DNA from: Streptomyces coelicoflavus
GTDB lineage: Bacteria > Actinomycetota > Actinomycetes > Streptomycetales > Streptomycetaceae
Reading direction: 5' to 3'
NCBI RefSeq assembly: GCF_003112555.1
Contig: NZ_BEWB01000012.1
Span: 285,733-349,732, forward strand
DNA length: 64,000 bases
The notes below the pieces were generated by a model. That model searched no databases, was not told the origin of the DNA, and saw only the letters and a program-made list of their open reading frames with translations. The position numbers and the translations under genes were made by a program. How positions within the stretch are numbered: the stretch's first letter is position 1; each line of letters starts with the position of its first letter. Positions 16,446 through 25,063 of this stretch are shown piece after piece.

Positions 16446-19400
16446 CTAGTTGTCTGACGACTTGCCACCCGAACGTGGGGCGCCCACCGTCGCTCCGGCC
16501 TTCACCCCGTTGTCCTTCGCGCCCCCGGGCGCCTCGAACGACTCCAGTGCCTCCAGGACGTCCTGCACCCGGGAGATCTCCGCGTTGATGTCCTCGCGGC
16601 GCCGCACCAGGACCTCCAGCTCGCGCTTGCCCTCGTCGACCGTGGCCCGGGCCTCGCGGACCGCCTCGGCCTTCAGCTCCTCGGCCTCGCGGACCAGGGT
16701 GGCCTTCTTCTGCTCGGCCTCCTTGAGCAGCCCCTCGGCCTTCTTGACGGCGGCGATGCGCACCTTGCCGGCCTCGGAGTTGGCCTCCGACACCAGCTCC
16801 TTCGCCTTCGCCTCCGCCTTGCCCAGCTGCTCCTCGGCCGCCTTGATGAGCGCGTCGCAGCGGTCGCCGGCCGACTTCATCGTCTCGGCGGCCTCGCGGC
16901 GGGCCCGCTCGTGCAGCTCCTCGATCTCGGAGGTGAGCCGCTCGCGCAGCTCCTCCGCGCGCTCCCTTATGGCGGTCGCGTCCCGGCGGGCGCCGACCAG
17001 CAACTCGTCCGCGTCCGTACGGGACTTCTCCACCCGGGTGTTCCCCTCGACCGTCGCCTCCTGGACGATCCGGTCGGCCTCCGAGCGGGCCGCGCCGACC
17101 ATCGTGTCGGCCTGCGACTCGGCGTCCGCGGTGGTCTTCTGGGCCTGCTGCTGCGCCTCGGTGAGCAGCTTGTCGGCCTCGGCGGTGGTCTCCGTGATGA
17201 GCGTGTCGACCTGCTCGGCCGCCTCCGAACGCCGCTTGTTGGCGTCCTTGCGGGCCTCGTCGAGGGTGCGCTCGGCCTCCTCGCGGGCGGCCGCGGTGAC
17301 CCGCTCGGCCTCCGCCGCGGCCTCGGTCCGGACCCGGTCCGCCTCGGTGCGGATCCGCTCCGCGTGCTGCTGGGCGGAGCCGACGGTGTCGGCGGCCTCG
17401 GCCCGCAGCCGCTCGGCCTCCCCGGTGGCGTCCGAGACCAGCTGCTCGGCCCGGGCGTTCGCCTCGGCGCGGACGCGCTCGGCCTCGGCGGTCGTCTCGG
17501 TGCGCAGCCGCTCGGCCTCGGTGGCCGCCTCGGTCCGTACCCGCTCGGCCTGGCTCGCCGCCTCGGTGGTGACGCGCTCCGCCTCGCCGAGGGTCTCGGT
17601 CCGCAGCCGGTCGGTCTCGGCCGCCGTCTCCGTGGTGAGCCGCTCCGCCTCGGCACGCGCCTCCGTGATCAGGGTGTCCGCCTGCGTCGCCGCGTCGGAC
17701 CGGATGCGGTTGGCGTCCTCGCGGGCGTCCGCCCGGGTCCGCGACGCCGACTGCTCGGCCTCGGCGATGGTGTCGGAGGCCTCGGTGCGCACCCGCTGGG
17801 CGTGCTCGGAGACGTCCGCGCGGATCCGGTCGGCCTCCGTGATGGCCTCGGACACGGTCCGCTCGGCCAGCGTCTTGGCGGCCTCGCTCTCCTCCCGCGC
17901 CTCGCGCCTGAGGCGTCCGGCGTCCTCGCTCGCGCGCTCCCGCTCCGCGTAGGCGTCGGCGCGGACCCGGTCCGCCTCCTCCTCGGCCTCGTGCCGGGTG
18001 CGCTCGGCCGCGTGCTCGGCGGCGCTGCGCAGCCCGGTGATCTCCTCCTGGGCCTGCTCGTGCAGCCCGGCGACCGACTCCCGGACCTGCGCCGCGTGCT
18101 GCTCGGCGGCCGACACCATCTCGGTGGCGCGCCGGTCGGCCTCCTCGACCAGCCGGACCGCCTCGGCCTGCGCCTCCTCCACGCGGTTGCGCGCCGAGGC
18201 CAGCAGCTCCTCGCTCTGCTCGCGGGCCTGGGTGCGCTCCTGGTCGGCCTCCTGCCGGGCGGAACCGAGCAGTTCCTCCGCCTCGCGGCGGCGCCGGGCG
18301 GCCTCCTCCTGCGCGGCGGCCAGCGCCTCGGACGCCTCCGCGGCGATGCGCTCGGCGGCACTCTGCGCCTCCGCCCGCACCCGGTCGGCGCTCTCCTGCG
18401 CCTCCGACTTCAGCCGCTCCGCCTCGCTGGACGCCTCCGAGCGCAGCCGTACGGCGACGGCCTCGCCCTCCGCGCGGGAGGCGGACGCGTCCGCGGCGGC
18501 CTCGGTGCGCAGCCGCTCGGCCTCCGTCTCGGCCTGCTGCTGGAGCGTACGGATCCGCTCGGCGGCCTCGGTGCGCAGCCGCTCGCTCTCCTCGGCGGCC
18601 TCGCGGCGGATCCGCTCGCCCTCCTCGCGGGCCCCGGACAGCGCCTCCTCGGCGGCGGTACGCCGCTCCTCGGCCTCGGTGTGCAGCCGCGTCAGCTCCT
18701 CGGCGGCCTCCGCCTGCCGGGCCTCGACGGCGCGCTCGGTCTCCTCGCGCAGCTCCCGCGCGGCCCGCTCGGCCTCCGCCTGGAGCTCCTCGACGCGCTC
18801 GGCGGCCTCCGTGCGGTGCCGCTCGGCCTCCGCGCGGGTGCGCTCCAGCGTCTCCTCGGCCTGCCGGCGCAGGGTCGTCGCCCGCTCGATGGCCTCGGCA
18901 CGGACCTTCTCGCCGTCTGCCGTCGCGCTCTGCCGCAGCTCGTCCGCGTCCGCCTTGGCCTTGGCGAGCAGCTCCTCCGCGCTCTTCGCCGCCTCCTCGA
19001 TCTGCGCCACGGCCTCCTTGCGGGCCTCGGCGCGGATCTTCTCGCCCTCTTCGACCGCGTCCGCCCGCAGCTGCTCGGCCTCGCCGCGCAGCCGGCGCGC
19101 CTCCTCCTGCAGCTCGACCGTCTTGGCGCGGTACTCCTTGGTGTCGTCCTTCGCCGCGCCCTTGAGCTGCTCGGCGATGTCGTGCGCCTCGCCGCGCAGC
19201 CGGTCCGCCTCGGCCTCGGCCTCGGTGCGGATCCGCTCGGCCTCCTCGGTGGCGGCCTTCGTGGTGCGCTTGGCGTCCTCCGACGCCTTGTTCAGCACGT
19301 CCTCGGCGGTCTTGGCCGCCTTGGACAGCTGGGTGGCCGACTCCTCGGCGGTGATCGTGCGGGCCTTCTCGGCGGCCTCGGCGACGATCCGCTCGGCCTC

Positions 19401-20426
19401 GGCACGGGCGTCCGCGACCACCTGCTCGGCCTCGGACCGGGTGCTCTCCGCGTCCTTGGTCGCCTCGCCGACCAGCCGGGCGACCTGCTCCTTGGCGGTA
19501 CGGGTGCGCTGCTCGTTGGTCGCCTCGGCGCTCGACAGCGCCTTGGCGGCGGCCTCCTCGGCCTCGGCGACCACCTTCTCGGCCTCGGCCTGCGCCTTGC
19601 GCAGCGCCTCCTCGGCCTCCGACATGCGCTGCTCGGCGGCCCGGCTCAGCTCCTGGACCTCGCGCCGGGTGGACTCCGACTCGCTGGCGGTGGAGCTGCG
19701 CAGCTGCTCGGCGTGGTCGGTGGCCTCCTGCGCCTGCGTGGAGGCGGCGTTGAGCAGCCGCTCGGCGTCGGTACGCGCCCGGCGCAGGATCTGCTCGGCC
19801 TCGGTGCGTGCGCTCTCCGCGTCGCTCCGCAGCCGCTGGCGGGCCTCGGAGGTCAGCCGCTCCGCCTCCGCGCGGGCCGCGGTCATGGCCTGTTCGGCCT
19901 CGGCACGGGACTCGTCGAGCAGACGGCGGGCCTGCTGCTCGGTGCGGGCGCGCAGCTGCTCCGCCCACGCCACGTTCTCGTTGACGTGCGACTCGACGGT
20001 CTGCCGGCGCTCGGCCAGCTCCTGGTCCAGCTGCTGGCGGCGGGTCACCGCCTCCTGGTGCAGCTCGGCCTGGAGCCGGGCGGCCTGCTCGGCGTGCTCC
20101 TGGAGGATCCGCTGGGTCTGCGCCCGGGCCTCGCTCAGCTCCCGCTCCGCGTCGGCGCGCAACTGGTCGGCCTGCGTCTGCGCGTTGCGCAGCAACTGCT
20201 CGGCCTGGTACCCGATGTCGCCGCCGTCGAAGGCGGGCCGGGACATGATGGTGCGCCGCGCCTCGTGCAGCTTGGCGCGCAGCACCTCGACCTGGTAGCC
20301 GAGGTCCTCGGCGTGCTGGATCGCCTTTTCCCGCTCGGTCTTCAGCCGCTTCATCTCGGCCTCGAACCGAGAGAGGTGGTCGACGTCAGCCGCCGGCTCT
20401 CGCTCCTGGCTCTCGTAGCCCCGCAC
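16446..20426 (-). CDS. scy: giant coiled-coil tip-organising protein Scy
   Basis: The GTG at 20426 gives 1326 residues, the size I recall for Scy, the scaffold that recruits DivIVA and FilP to establish hyphal tips and that controls the timing of septation through ParA. The first 30 or so residues are hydrophilic; a short DivIVA-like region follows (SRFEAEMKRLKTEREKAI). Then more than 1,200 residues of Ala/Glu/Arg/Ser repeats run with an 11-residue periodicity (AEAERLRTEA and variants), the hendecad coiled coil. The last 40 residues are Gly/Ser-rich. An ATG ten codons upstream is possible. The DNA is internally repetitive, so assembly or recombination could alter its length. Confidence 0.95.
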   Translation of the reverse strand: MRGYESQEREPAADVDHLSRFEAEMKRLKTEREKAIQHAEDLGYQVEVLRAKLHEARRTIMSRPAFDGGDIGYQAEQLLRNAQTQADQLRADAERELSEARAQTQRILQEHAEQAARLQAELHQEAVTRRQQLDQELAERRQTVESHVNENVAWAEQLRARTEQQARRLLDESRAEAEQAMTAARAEAERLTSEARQRLRSDAESARTEAEQILRRARTDAERLLNAASTQAQEATDHAEQLRSSTASESESTRREVQELSRAAEQRMSEAEEALRKAQAEAEKVVAEAEEAAAKALSSAEATNEQRTRTAKEQVARLVGEATKDAESTRSEAEQVVADARAEAERIVAEAAEKARTITAEESATQLSKAAKTAEDVLNKASEDAKRTTKAATEEAERIRTEAEAEADRLRGEAHDIAEQLKGAAKDDTKEYRAKTVELQEEARRLRGEAEQLRADAVEEGEKIRAEARKEAVAQIEEAAKSAEELLAKAKADADELRQSATADGEKVRAEAIERATTLRRQAEETLERTRAEAERHRTEAAERVEELQAEAERAARELREETERAVEARQAEAAEELTRLHTEAEERRTAAEEALSGAREEGERIRREAAEESERLRTEAAERIRTLQQQAETEAERLRTEAAADASASRAEGEAVAVRLRSEASSEAERLKSEAQESADRVRAEAQSAAERIAAEASEALAAAQEEAARRRREAEELLGSARQEADQERTQAREQSEELLASARNRVEEAQAEAVRLVEEADRRATEMVSAAEQHAAQVRESVAGLHEQAQEEITGLRSAAEHAAERTRHEAEEEADRVRADAYAERERASEDAGRLRREAREESEAAKTLAERTVSEAITEADRIRADVSEHAQRVRTEASDTIAEAEQSASRTRADAREDANRIRSDAATQADTLITEARAEAERLTTETAAETDRLRTETLGEAERVTTEAASQAERVRTEAATEAERLRTETTAEAERVRAEANARAEQLVSDATGEAERLRAEAADTVGSAQQHAERIRTEADRVRTEAAAEAERVTAAAREEAERTLDEARKDANKRRSEAAEQVDTLITETTAEADKLLTEAQQQAQKTTADAESQADTMVGAARSEADRIVQEATVEGNTRVEKSRTDADELLVGARRDATAIRERAEELRERLTSEIEELHERARREAAETMKSAGDRCDALIKAAEEQLGKAEAKAKELVSEANSEAGKVRIAAVKKAEGLLKEAEQKKATLVREAEELKAEAVREARATVDEGKRELEVLVRRREDINAEISRVQDVLEALESFEAPGGAKDNGVKAGATVGAPRSGGKSSDN

Positions 20427-20633
20427 TGCGCGGTCCCATCCGTCCCCTGGTCGCAAATCTTCCCGAACGAGCTCCGTCCGTCCGCCGGACGGTGCCCCCG
20501 GGGAATGGTGTCAGATCAACGGCGGAGCATGTGCTGCTGCCCCGTCGCCGACCCCCCGAAACACGACCCCGGCGGTCCCGGCGCCCAGGGCGACAGGACC
20601 GGGTCACCCTGGACTGAGCGGCGACCGCACCCA

Positions 20634-20663
20634 ACCCTACCGGCCCATATGTACGAGGGTCAG
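20634..20663 (-). promoter_or_regulatory. possible scy promoter
   Basis: On the complement CTGACC and TAGGGT are separated by 18 bases, about 210 bases upstream of the scy start and overlapping the 3' end of the epimerase gene. The boxes resemble a housekeeping-sigma promoter. The long leader contains nothing I recognise. Confidence 0.3.
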
Positions 20664-21100
20664 TGCTCAGGTGACTCAACGGCCGCCGAAGTGACCAGTT
20701 CTGTCAGTACGCCATGGCAGTCCTTGGGGTGCAGGAAGGTGATCCGCGATCCCATCGAACCGCGCCGGGGCTCGTCGTACAGAACGCGTACGCCCTTCTC
20801 CCGGACGTCCGCGGCGTCCGCGTCCACGTCCGCGGTGCCGAACGCGATGTGGTGGACGCCCTCGCCGTTCTTCGCGAGCCACTTGCCGACCGCGGAGTCC
20901 TCGCGGGTCGGCTCGAGGAGCTGGAGGTAGGAGGCACCGCCGTCCGAGGTCTCGTTGATCTTGAGCATGGCCTCCCGGACACCCTGTTCCTCGTTGACCT
21001 CGGTGTGGAACACCTCGAAGCCGTACGTGGCACGGTAGAACTCGACGGTGGTGTCGAGGTCGCGGCAGGCGATTCCGATGTGGTCGATTCGCGTCAGCAT
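20660..21100 (-). CDS. mce: methylmalonyl-CoA epimerase
   Basis: The 146-residue protein of the vicinal-oxygen-chelate fold interconverts (2R)- and (2S)-methylmalonyl-CoA, linking propionyl-CoA carboxylase to the B12 mutase. Metal ligands are His7 in RIDHIGIA, the Gln in SYLQLLEP, His in GEGVHHIAF and the Glu in VLTEL, all present. It is divergent from the thiolase gene with 149 bases between. Odd-chain and branched-chain acyl-CoA enzymes cluster here: the thiolase and MeaB follow on the other strand. Confidence 0.95.
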   Translation of the reverse strand: MLTRIDHIGIACRDLDTTVEFYRATYGFEVFHTEVNEEQGVREAMLKINETSDGGASYLQLLEPTREDSAVGKWLAKNGEGVHHIAFGTADVDADAADVREKGVRVLYDEPRRGSMGSRITFLHPKDCHGVLTELVTSAAVESPEH

Positions 21101-21249
21101 GGATTCAGTGCAGCGCTCCGGGGGTGGTTACGCAACGTGCGCGCGATCACACCGACCGCCGGGTGACGGGGGGCATACCGCTCAGTACATTCGAGTAAAC
21201 CCTCGTTCACTCCGCGGCCTGTGCGGGCCGGAAAAGGGGATCGCAGCCC

Positions 21250-22464
21250 ATGTCTTCCACAGCTTCTGGTACGAACGGCACCACGTCCGTCATCGTCGCG
21301 GGTGCCCGCACCCCGATGGGGCGGCTGCTCGGCTCCCTTAAGTCCTTCTCCGGGGCCGACCTCGGCGGCTTCGCGATCAAGGCCGCCCTCGACCGCGCGG
21401 GGATCGGCGGCGACCAGGTCCAGTACGTGATCATGGGGCAGGTGCTCCAGGCCGGCGCCGGGCAGATCCCCGCCCGCCAGGCCGCCGTCAAGGCCGGCAT
21501 CCCCATGAGCGTCCCGGCGCTCACGATCAACAAGGTCTGCCTCTCCGGCCTCGACGCCATCGCACTCGCCGACCAGCTCATTCGCGCGGGTGAATTCGAC
21601 GTGGTCGTCGCCGGCGGCCAGGAGTCCATGACCAACGCCCCGCACCTGCTGCCCAAGTCCCGCGAGGGCTACAAGTACGGTGCGGTCGAGATGATCGACG
21701 CCATGGCCCACGACGGCCTGACCGACTCCTTCGAGAACATCGCCATGGGCGAGTCCACGGAGAAGCACAACACCCGGCTCGGCATCGAGCGCGCCGCCCA
21801 GGACGAGATCGCCGCCCTGTCCCACCAGCGCGCCGCCGCCGCCCAGAAGAACGGCCTCTTCGAGGCCGAGATCACCCCGGTCGAGATCCCGCAGCGCAAG
21901 GGCGACCCGGTCCTCTTCAGCAAGGACGAGGGCATCCGCGGCGACACCACCGCCGAGTCGCTCGGCAAGCTCCGCCCGGCCTTCGTCAAGGACGGCACCA
22001 TCACCGCGGGCTCCGCCTCGCAGATCTCCGACGGCGCCGCGGCCGTGGTGGTCATGAGCCGGGCGAAGGCCGAGGAGCTGGGCCTGGAGTGGATCGCGGA
22101 GATCGGCGCGCACGGCAATGTCGCGGGACCGGACAACTCTTTGCAGTCGCAGCCGTCGAACGCCATCCAGCACGCCCTGAAGAAGGAGGGCCTGGAGGTC
22201 GGCGACCTCGATCTCATCGAGATCAACGAGGCGTTCGCCGCCGTCGCCGTCCAGTCAATGAAGGACCTCGGCGTCTCCACCGAAAAGGTGAACGTCAACG
22301 GCGGTGCCATCGCCCTGGGCCACCCCATCGGCATGTCCGGCGCCCGCCTGGTGCTGCACCTGGCGCTGGAGCTGAAGCGGCGCGGCGGCGGGGTCGGCGC
22401 GGCGGCGCTGTGCGGCGGCGGCGGCCAGGGCGACGCGCTGATCGTGCGGGTGCCCGGCGCCTGA
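21250..22464 (+). CDS. acetyl-CoA C-acetyltransferase (thiolase)
   Basis: The 404-residue enzyme condenses or cleaves acetoacetyl-CoA. The nucleophile is Cys97 in TINKVCLSGLDAIAL. The catalytic His is in GGAIALGHPIGMSGAR and the second Cys in LCGGGGQGDALIV; NEAFAAV is also present. It is a complete biosynthetic-type thiolase. MeaB follows 60 bases downstream on the same strand, with AGCTGA-rich direct repeats in between. The product acetoacetyl-CoA feeds C4 chemistry with the 3-hydroxybutyryl-CoA dehydrogenase at 3.8 kb. Confidence 0.95.
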   Translation: MSSTASGTNGTTSVIVAGARTPMGRLLGSLKSFSGADLGGFAIKAALDRAGIGGDQVQYVIMGQVLQAGAGQIPARQAAVKAGIPMSVPALTINKVCLSGLDAIALADQLIRAGEFDVVVAGGQESMTNAPHLLPKSREGYKYGAVEMIDAMAHDGLTDSFENIAMGESTEKHNTRLGIERAAQDEIAALSHQRAAAAQKNGLFEAEITPVEIPQRKGDPVLFSKDEGIRGDTTAESLGKLRPAFVKDGTITAGSASQISDGAAAVVVMSRAKAEELGLEWIAEIGAHGNVAGPDNSLQSQPSNAIQHALKKEGLEVGDLDLIEINEAFAAVAVQSMKDLGVSTEKVNVNGGAIALGHPIGMSGARLVLHLALELKRRGGGVGAAALCGGGGQGDALIVRVPGA

Positions 22465-22524
22465 GCGCGCGGTACGGCTGAGAACGTAGCGAAACAGAGC
22501 TGAGCGGAGCTGAACGGAGCTGTG

Positions 22525-23481
22525 ATGCAGGACGTCTCCTCACTGGTGGCCCAGGCCCGGGAAGGCCGGCCGCGGGCCGTGGCCCGGCTGATCTCCCTGG
22601 TGGAGGGGGCGTCCCCGCAGCTCAGGGAGGTCATGGCGGCCCTCGCGCCGCTCACCGGCAATGCGTACGTCGTCGGTCTGACCGGCTCCCCGGGCGTCGG
22701 CAAGTCGACGTCCACCTCGGCGCTGGTGACGGCGTACCGCAAGCAGGGCAAGCGGGTCGGCGTCCTCGCCGTCGACCCGTCCTCCCCCTTCTCCGGGGGC
22801 GCGCTGCTCGGCGACCGCGTCCGGATGTCGGAGCACGCCTCCGACCCCGGCGTCTACATCCGCTCGATGGCGACCCGCGGCCACCTCGGCGGACTCGCCT
22901 GGGCCGCGCCGCAGGCGATCCGCGTCCTGGACGCGGCCGGCTGCGACGTGGTCCTCGTCGAGACGGTGGGCGTGGGCCAGTCGGAGGTCGAGATCGCCTC
23001 CCAGGCCGACACCTCCGTCGTCCTCCTCGCCCCCGGCATGGGCGACGGGATCCAGGCGGCCAAGGCCGGAATCCTGGAGATCGGCGACGTCTACGTCGTC
23101 AACAAGGCCGACCGGGACGGCGCCGACGCCACCGCGCGCGAGCTGAACCACATGCTGGGCCTCGGCGAGGCCCGCGCCGCCGGCGACTGGCGGCCGCCCA
23201 TCGTCAAGACGGTCGCCGCGCGCGGCGAGGGTGTGGACGAGGTCGTCGAGGCGCTGGAGAAGCACCGGGCGTGGATGGAGGAGCGGGACGTGCTGGCCGA
23301 GCGCCGCCGGGCCCGTGCGGCGCGCGAGGTCGAGACCATCGCCGTCACGACGCTGCGGGAGCGGATCGGTGACCTGCACGGGGACCGGCGGCTCGGGGCG
23401 CTGGCGGAGCGGATCGTCGCGGGGGAGCTGGATCCTTACCGGGCGGCGGACGAGCTGGTGGCGGGGCTGACCCAGGGCTGA
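22525..23481 (+). CDS. meaB: MeaB, GTPase chaperone of B12-dependent acyl-CoA mutase
   Basis: The 318-residue G3E-family GTPase protects and reloads adenosylcobalamin in methylmalonyl-CoA or isobutyryl-CoA mutase. The Walker A GSPGVGKST, the Mg-binding VDPSSPFSGGALLGDRVRM switch region, VETVGVGQSE and the base-reading NKAD are all present. The C-terminal helical arm forms the dimer. GGAG five bases upstream favours the ATG at 22525. A GTG one codon earlier is too close to it. Its client could be the IcmA encoded 9 kb away or a mutase elsewhere. Confidence 0.95.
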   Translation: MQDVSSLVAQAREGRPRAVARLISLVEGASPQLREVMAALAPLTGNAYVVGLTGSPGVGKSTSTSALVTAYRKQGKRVGVLAVDPSSPFSGGALLGDRVRMSEHASDPGVYIRSMATRGHLGGLAWAAPQAIRVLDAAGCDVVLVETVGVGQSEVEIASQADTSVVLLAPGMGDGIQAAKAGILEIGDVYVVNKADRDGADATARELNHMLGLGEARAAGDWRPPIVKTVAARGEGVDEVVEALEKHRAWMEERDVLAERRRARAAREVETIAVTTLRERIGDLHGDRRLGALAERIVAGELDPYRAADELVAGLTQG

Positions 23482-23554
23482 CGGAGGGTGAGCGGCTCGG
23501 GGCGGCTGTCCGGGGTGGTTTCGTTCGCCCCCGCCGCCCCTTCCCTTCCCGACC

Positions 23555-23573
23555 CTGGGGGCTGCGCCCCCAG
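23555..23573. terminator. GC hairpin after meaB, part of a dispersed repeat
   Basis: CTGGGGGC, three loop bases, then GCCCCCAG forms a tight hairpin 74 bases after the meaB stop. The GGGGGCTGCGCCCCC core followed by AGACCCCCTTC is a widespread Streptomyces intergenic repeat in my recollection and probably ends transcription. Confidence 0.65.
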
Positions 23574-23590
23574 ACCCCCTTCGGCCTGAA

Positions 23591-23656
23591 CGGCCTCGTC
23601 CTCAAACGCCGGACGGGCTTGGACAAACGGCCTCGTCCTCAAGTGCTCGACGGGCT
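23591..23656. repeat. two direct copies of a dispersed intergenic element
   Basis: CGGCCTCGTCCTCAA followed by a GACGGGCT end occurs twice, at 23591-23620 and 23628-23656, with the middle bases diverged (CGCCGGA versus TGCTCGA). I recognise the GTCCTCAAACGCCGGACGGG sequence as a very frequent Streptomyces intergenic repeat. Two adjacent copies suggest local duplication. Confidence 0.6.
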
Positions 23657-23729
23657 ACAGTGACCCGCATGTTCCTCCTCTTGGCATAGGGCCCGCCCCC
23701 TACGCGACCGCCGCATCCGGCCGTCGCGT
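23656..23729 (+). promoter_or_regulatory. possible promoter, six-residue uORF and stem-loop before the MFS gene
   Basis: A TACAGT -10-like box (23656-23661) ends seven bases before an ATG at 23669. That ATG opens a short frame encoding M-F-L-L-L-A and stopping with TAG at 23687-23689. A stem ACGCGAC/GTCGCGT (23702-23729) with an inner CCG/CGG pairing follows, 41 bases before the MFS start codon. This layout resembles ribosome-mediated attenuation of antibiotic efflux genes. It is inference, and a six-codon frame can be chance. Confidence 0.35.
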
Positions 23730-23770
23730 GCCTCGGCGTCCCCTGTTGCCACTCTCTGAGGAACTTTCGC

Positions 23771-25063
23771 GTGTCCACGCCCTCTTCGCGGCCCTCGTAT
23801 GCCGCCGTGCTCCGTGTCCCCCATGCCCGCCGCACGTTCGCGGCCGCCCTCGTCGGGCGGCTGTCCTACGGCACGGTCTCCCTCGCCCTGATGCTGTCGC
23901 TGACCCGGTCCACCGGGTCGTACGCCGTGGCCGGGCTGGTCATGGCCCTCTTCGGCGCGACGAGCGTCTTCCTGTCCCCCTACCGCGCCTCGCTCGTCGA
24001 CCGGCACGGTCCCCGCCGGGCCCTGCTGCCCATGGCCCTGCTCTACGCCGCCCTGCTCTGCGTGCTGGCGGAGGTCTGCCGGCGTCCGGGCACACCCGAG
24101 GCCGTCCTCGCGGTGACCGCCGCGCTCGCGGGTGCCTGCACGCCCCCGCTCGGCCCCACGATGCGCGCGGTGTGGGCGCGACTGCTGCCCGACCGTGCCC
24201 TGCTCCAGCGTGCCTACAGCCTGGACGGCGTCGCCGAGGAACTGCTCTTCGTCTCCGGCCCGCTCCTGGTCGGCGCCCTCGTCGCCGTCGCCCCGCCCGT
24301 CGCGGGCGTCGTGCTCAGCGCGGCGCTGGTGGCGGCCGGCACCCTCGCCTTCGTCACCTCACCGATGACCGCCGCGCCCGGTCCGGACGGGCGGCAGAAG
24401 AACGACGGCCCCGCTCCGAAGGGCCGTGCCGACGGACAGGTCCGGGCCCTGCTCCAGCCCGTCGTCGTCGCGGCGGCCGTCGGCGTCTCGGTCAGCGCCG
24501 TCGATCTCCTCGTCGTCGCCTACGCGGGGGAGCGGGACCTCGGGGACGGCGCCGTCGCCTGGGTGCTCGCGGCGCTGTCCGTGGGCAGCGCGGTCGGCGG
24601 TCTCGTCAACGGCGCCGTCGCCTGGAACTCGCCCACCCGTGCCCGGCTCCCGTTCTTCGCGGTCGGTCTCGGCCTCTGCCTCGCCGCCGCGGGCCTGGCG
24701 CCCGGCCTCGGCACGCTGATCCCGGCGGTCATGTGCGCGGGCCTGTTCGTGGCCCCGGCCCTGACCACGGCCTACCTGATCGCCGACGAGGGCGCGGCGC
24801 CCGGGTTCCGGGTCCGGGCGGGCGCCTGGTGCAACACCGCGGTGAACGCCGGGGGTTCCGCCGGGGCCGCCGCCGTGGGGCTGCTGGTGGAACGGCTGCC
24901 CCTGCCGGTGTGCTTCGCGGTGTCCGGCGCGGTCGCCGCGGCGGCGGCGCTGGTGCCGGGGCACCGCCGCGGGGGGTCCGCCCGTCGGTCGGGGCTGATC
25001 AGTCGTCGTCGGAGTCGTCCGAGTCCTGAGAGGCATCCGAGTCGTGTGAGCGGTCGGCCGTGA
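23771..25063 (+). CDS. MFS transporter
   Basis: The 430-residue protein has about 12 membrane helices, starting with SYGTVSLALMLSL after a short cytoplasmic N-terminus. A short hydrophilic loop after helix 6 (residues about 198-220) carries charged residues. It resembles drug/proton antiporters, but the substrate cannot be read from the sequence. GAGGAA seven bases upstream fixes the GTG at 23771. The last 22 or so residues are Arg/Ser/Pro-rich and are encoded by DNA that also encodes the end of the convergent PepSY gene (65-base overlap). A short uORF and a stem-loop stand upstream. Confidence 0.85.
   Translation: MSTPSSRPSYAAVLRVPHARRTFAAALVGRLSYGTVSLALMLSLTRSTGSYAVAGLVMALFGATSVFLSPYRASLVDRHGPRRALLPMALLYAALLCVLAEVCRRPGTPEAVLAVTAALAGACTPPLGPTMRAVWARLLPDRALLQRAYSLDGVAEELLFVSGPLLVGALVAVAPPVAGVVLSAALVAAGTLAFVTSPMTAAPGPDGRQKNDGPAPKGRADGQVRALLQPVVVAAAVGVSVSAVDLLVVAYAGERDLGDGAVAWVLAALSVGSAVGGLVNGAVAWNSPTRARLPFFAVGLGLCLAAAGLAPGLGTLIPAVMCAGLFVAPALTTAYLIADEGAAPGFRVRAGAWCNTAVNAGGSAGAAAVGLLVERLPLPVCFAVSGAVAAAAALVPGHRRGGSARRSGLISRRRSRPSPERHPSRVSGRP

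Noticed and set aside
16911..20930. 1,339-codon rightward open frame antisense to scy
   Set aside because: It is Leu/Gly/Arg/Asp repeats produced by the GC-rich repeat codons of scy in another frame; there is no domain, no ribosome binding site and its end runs through the epimerase gene.
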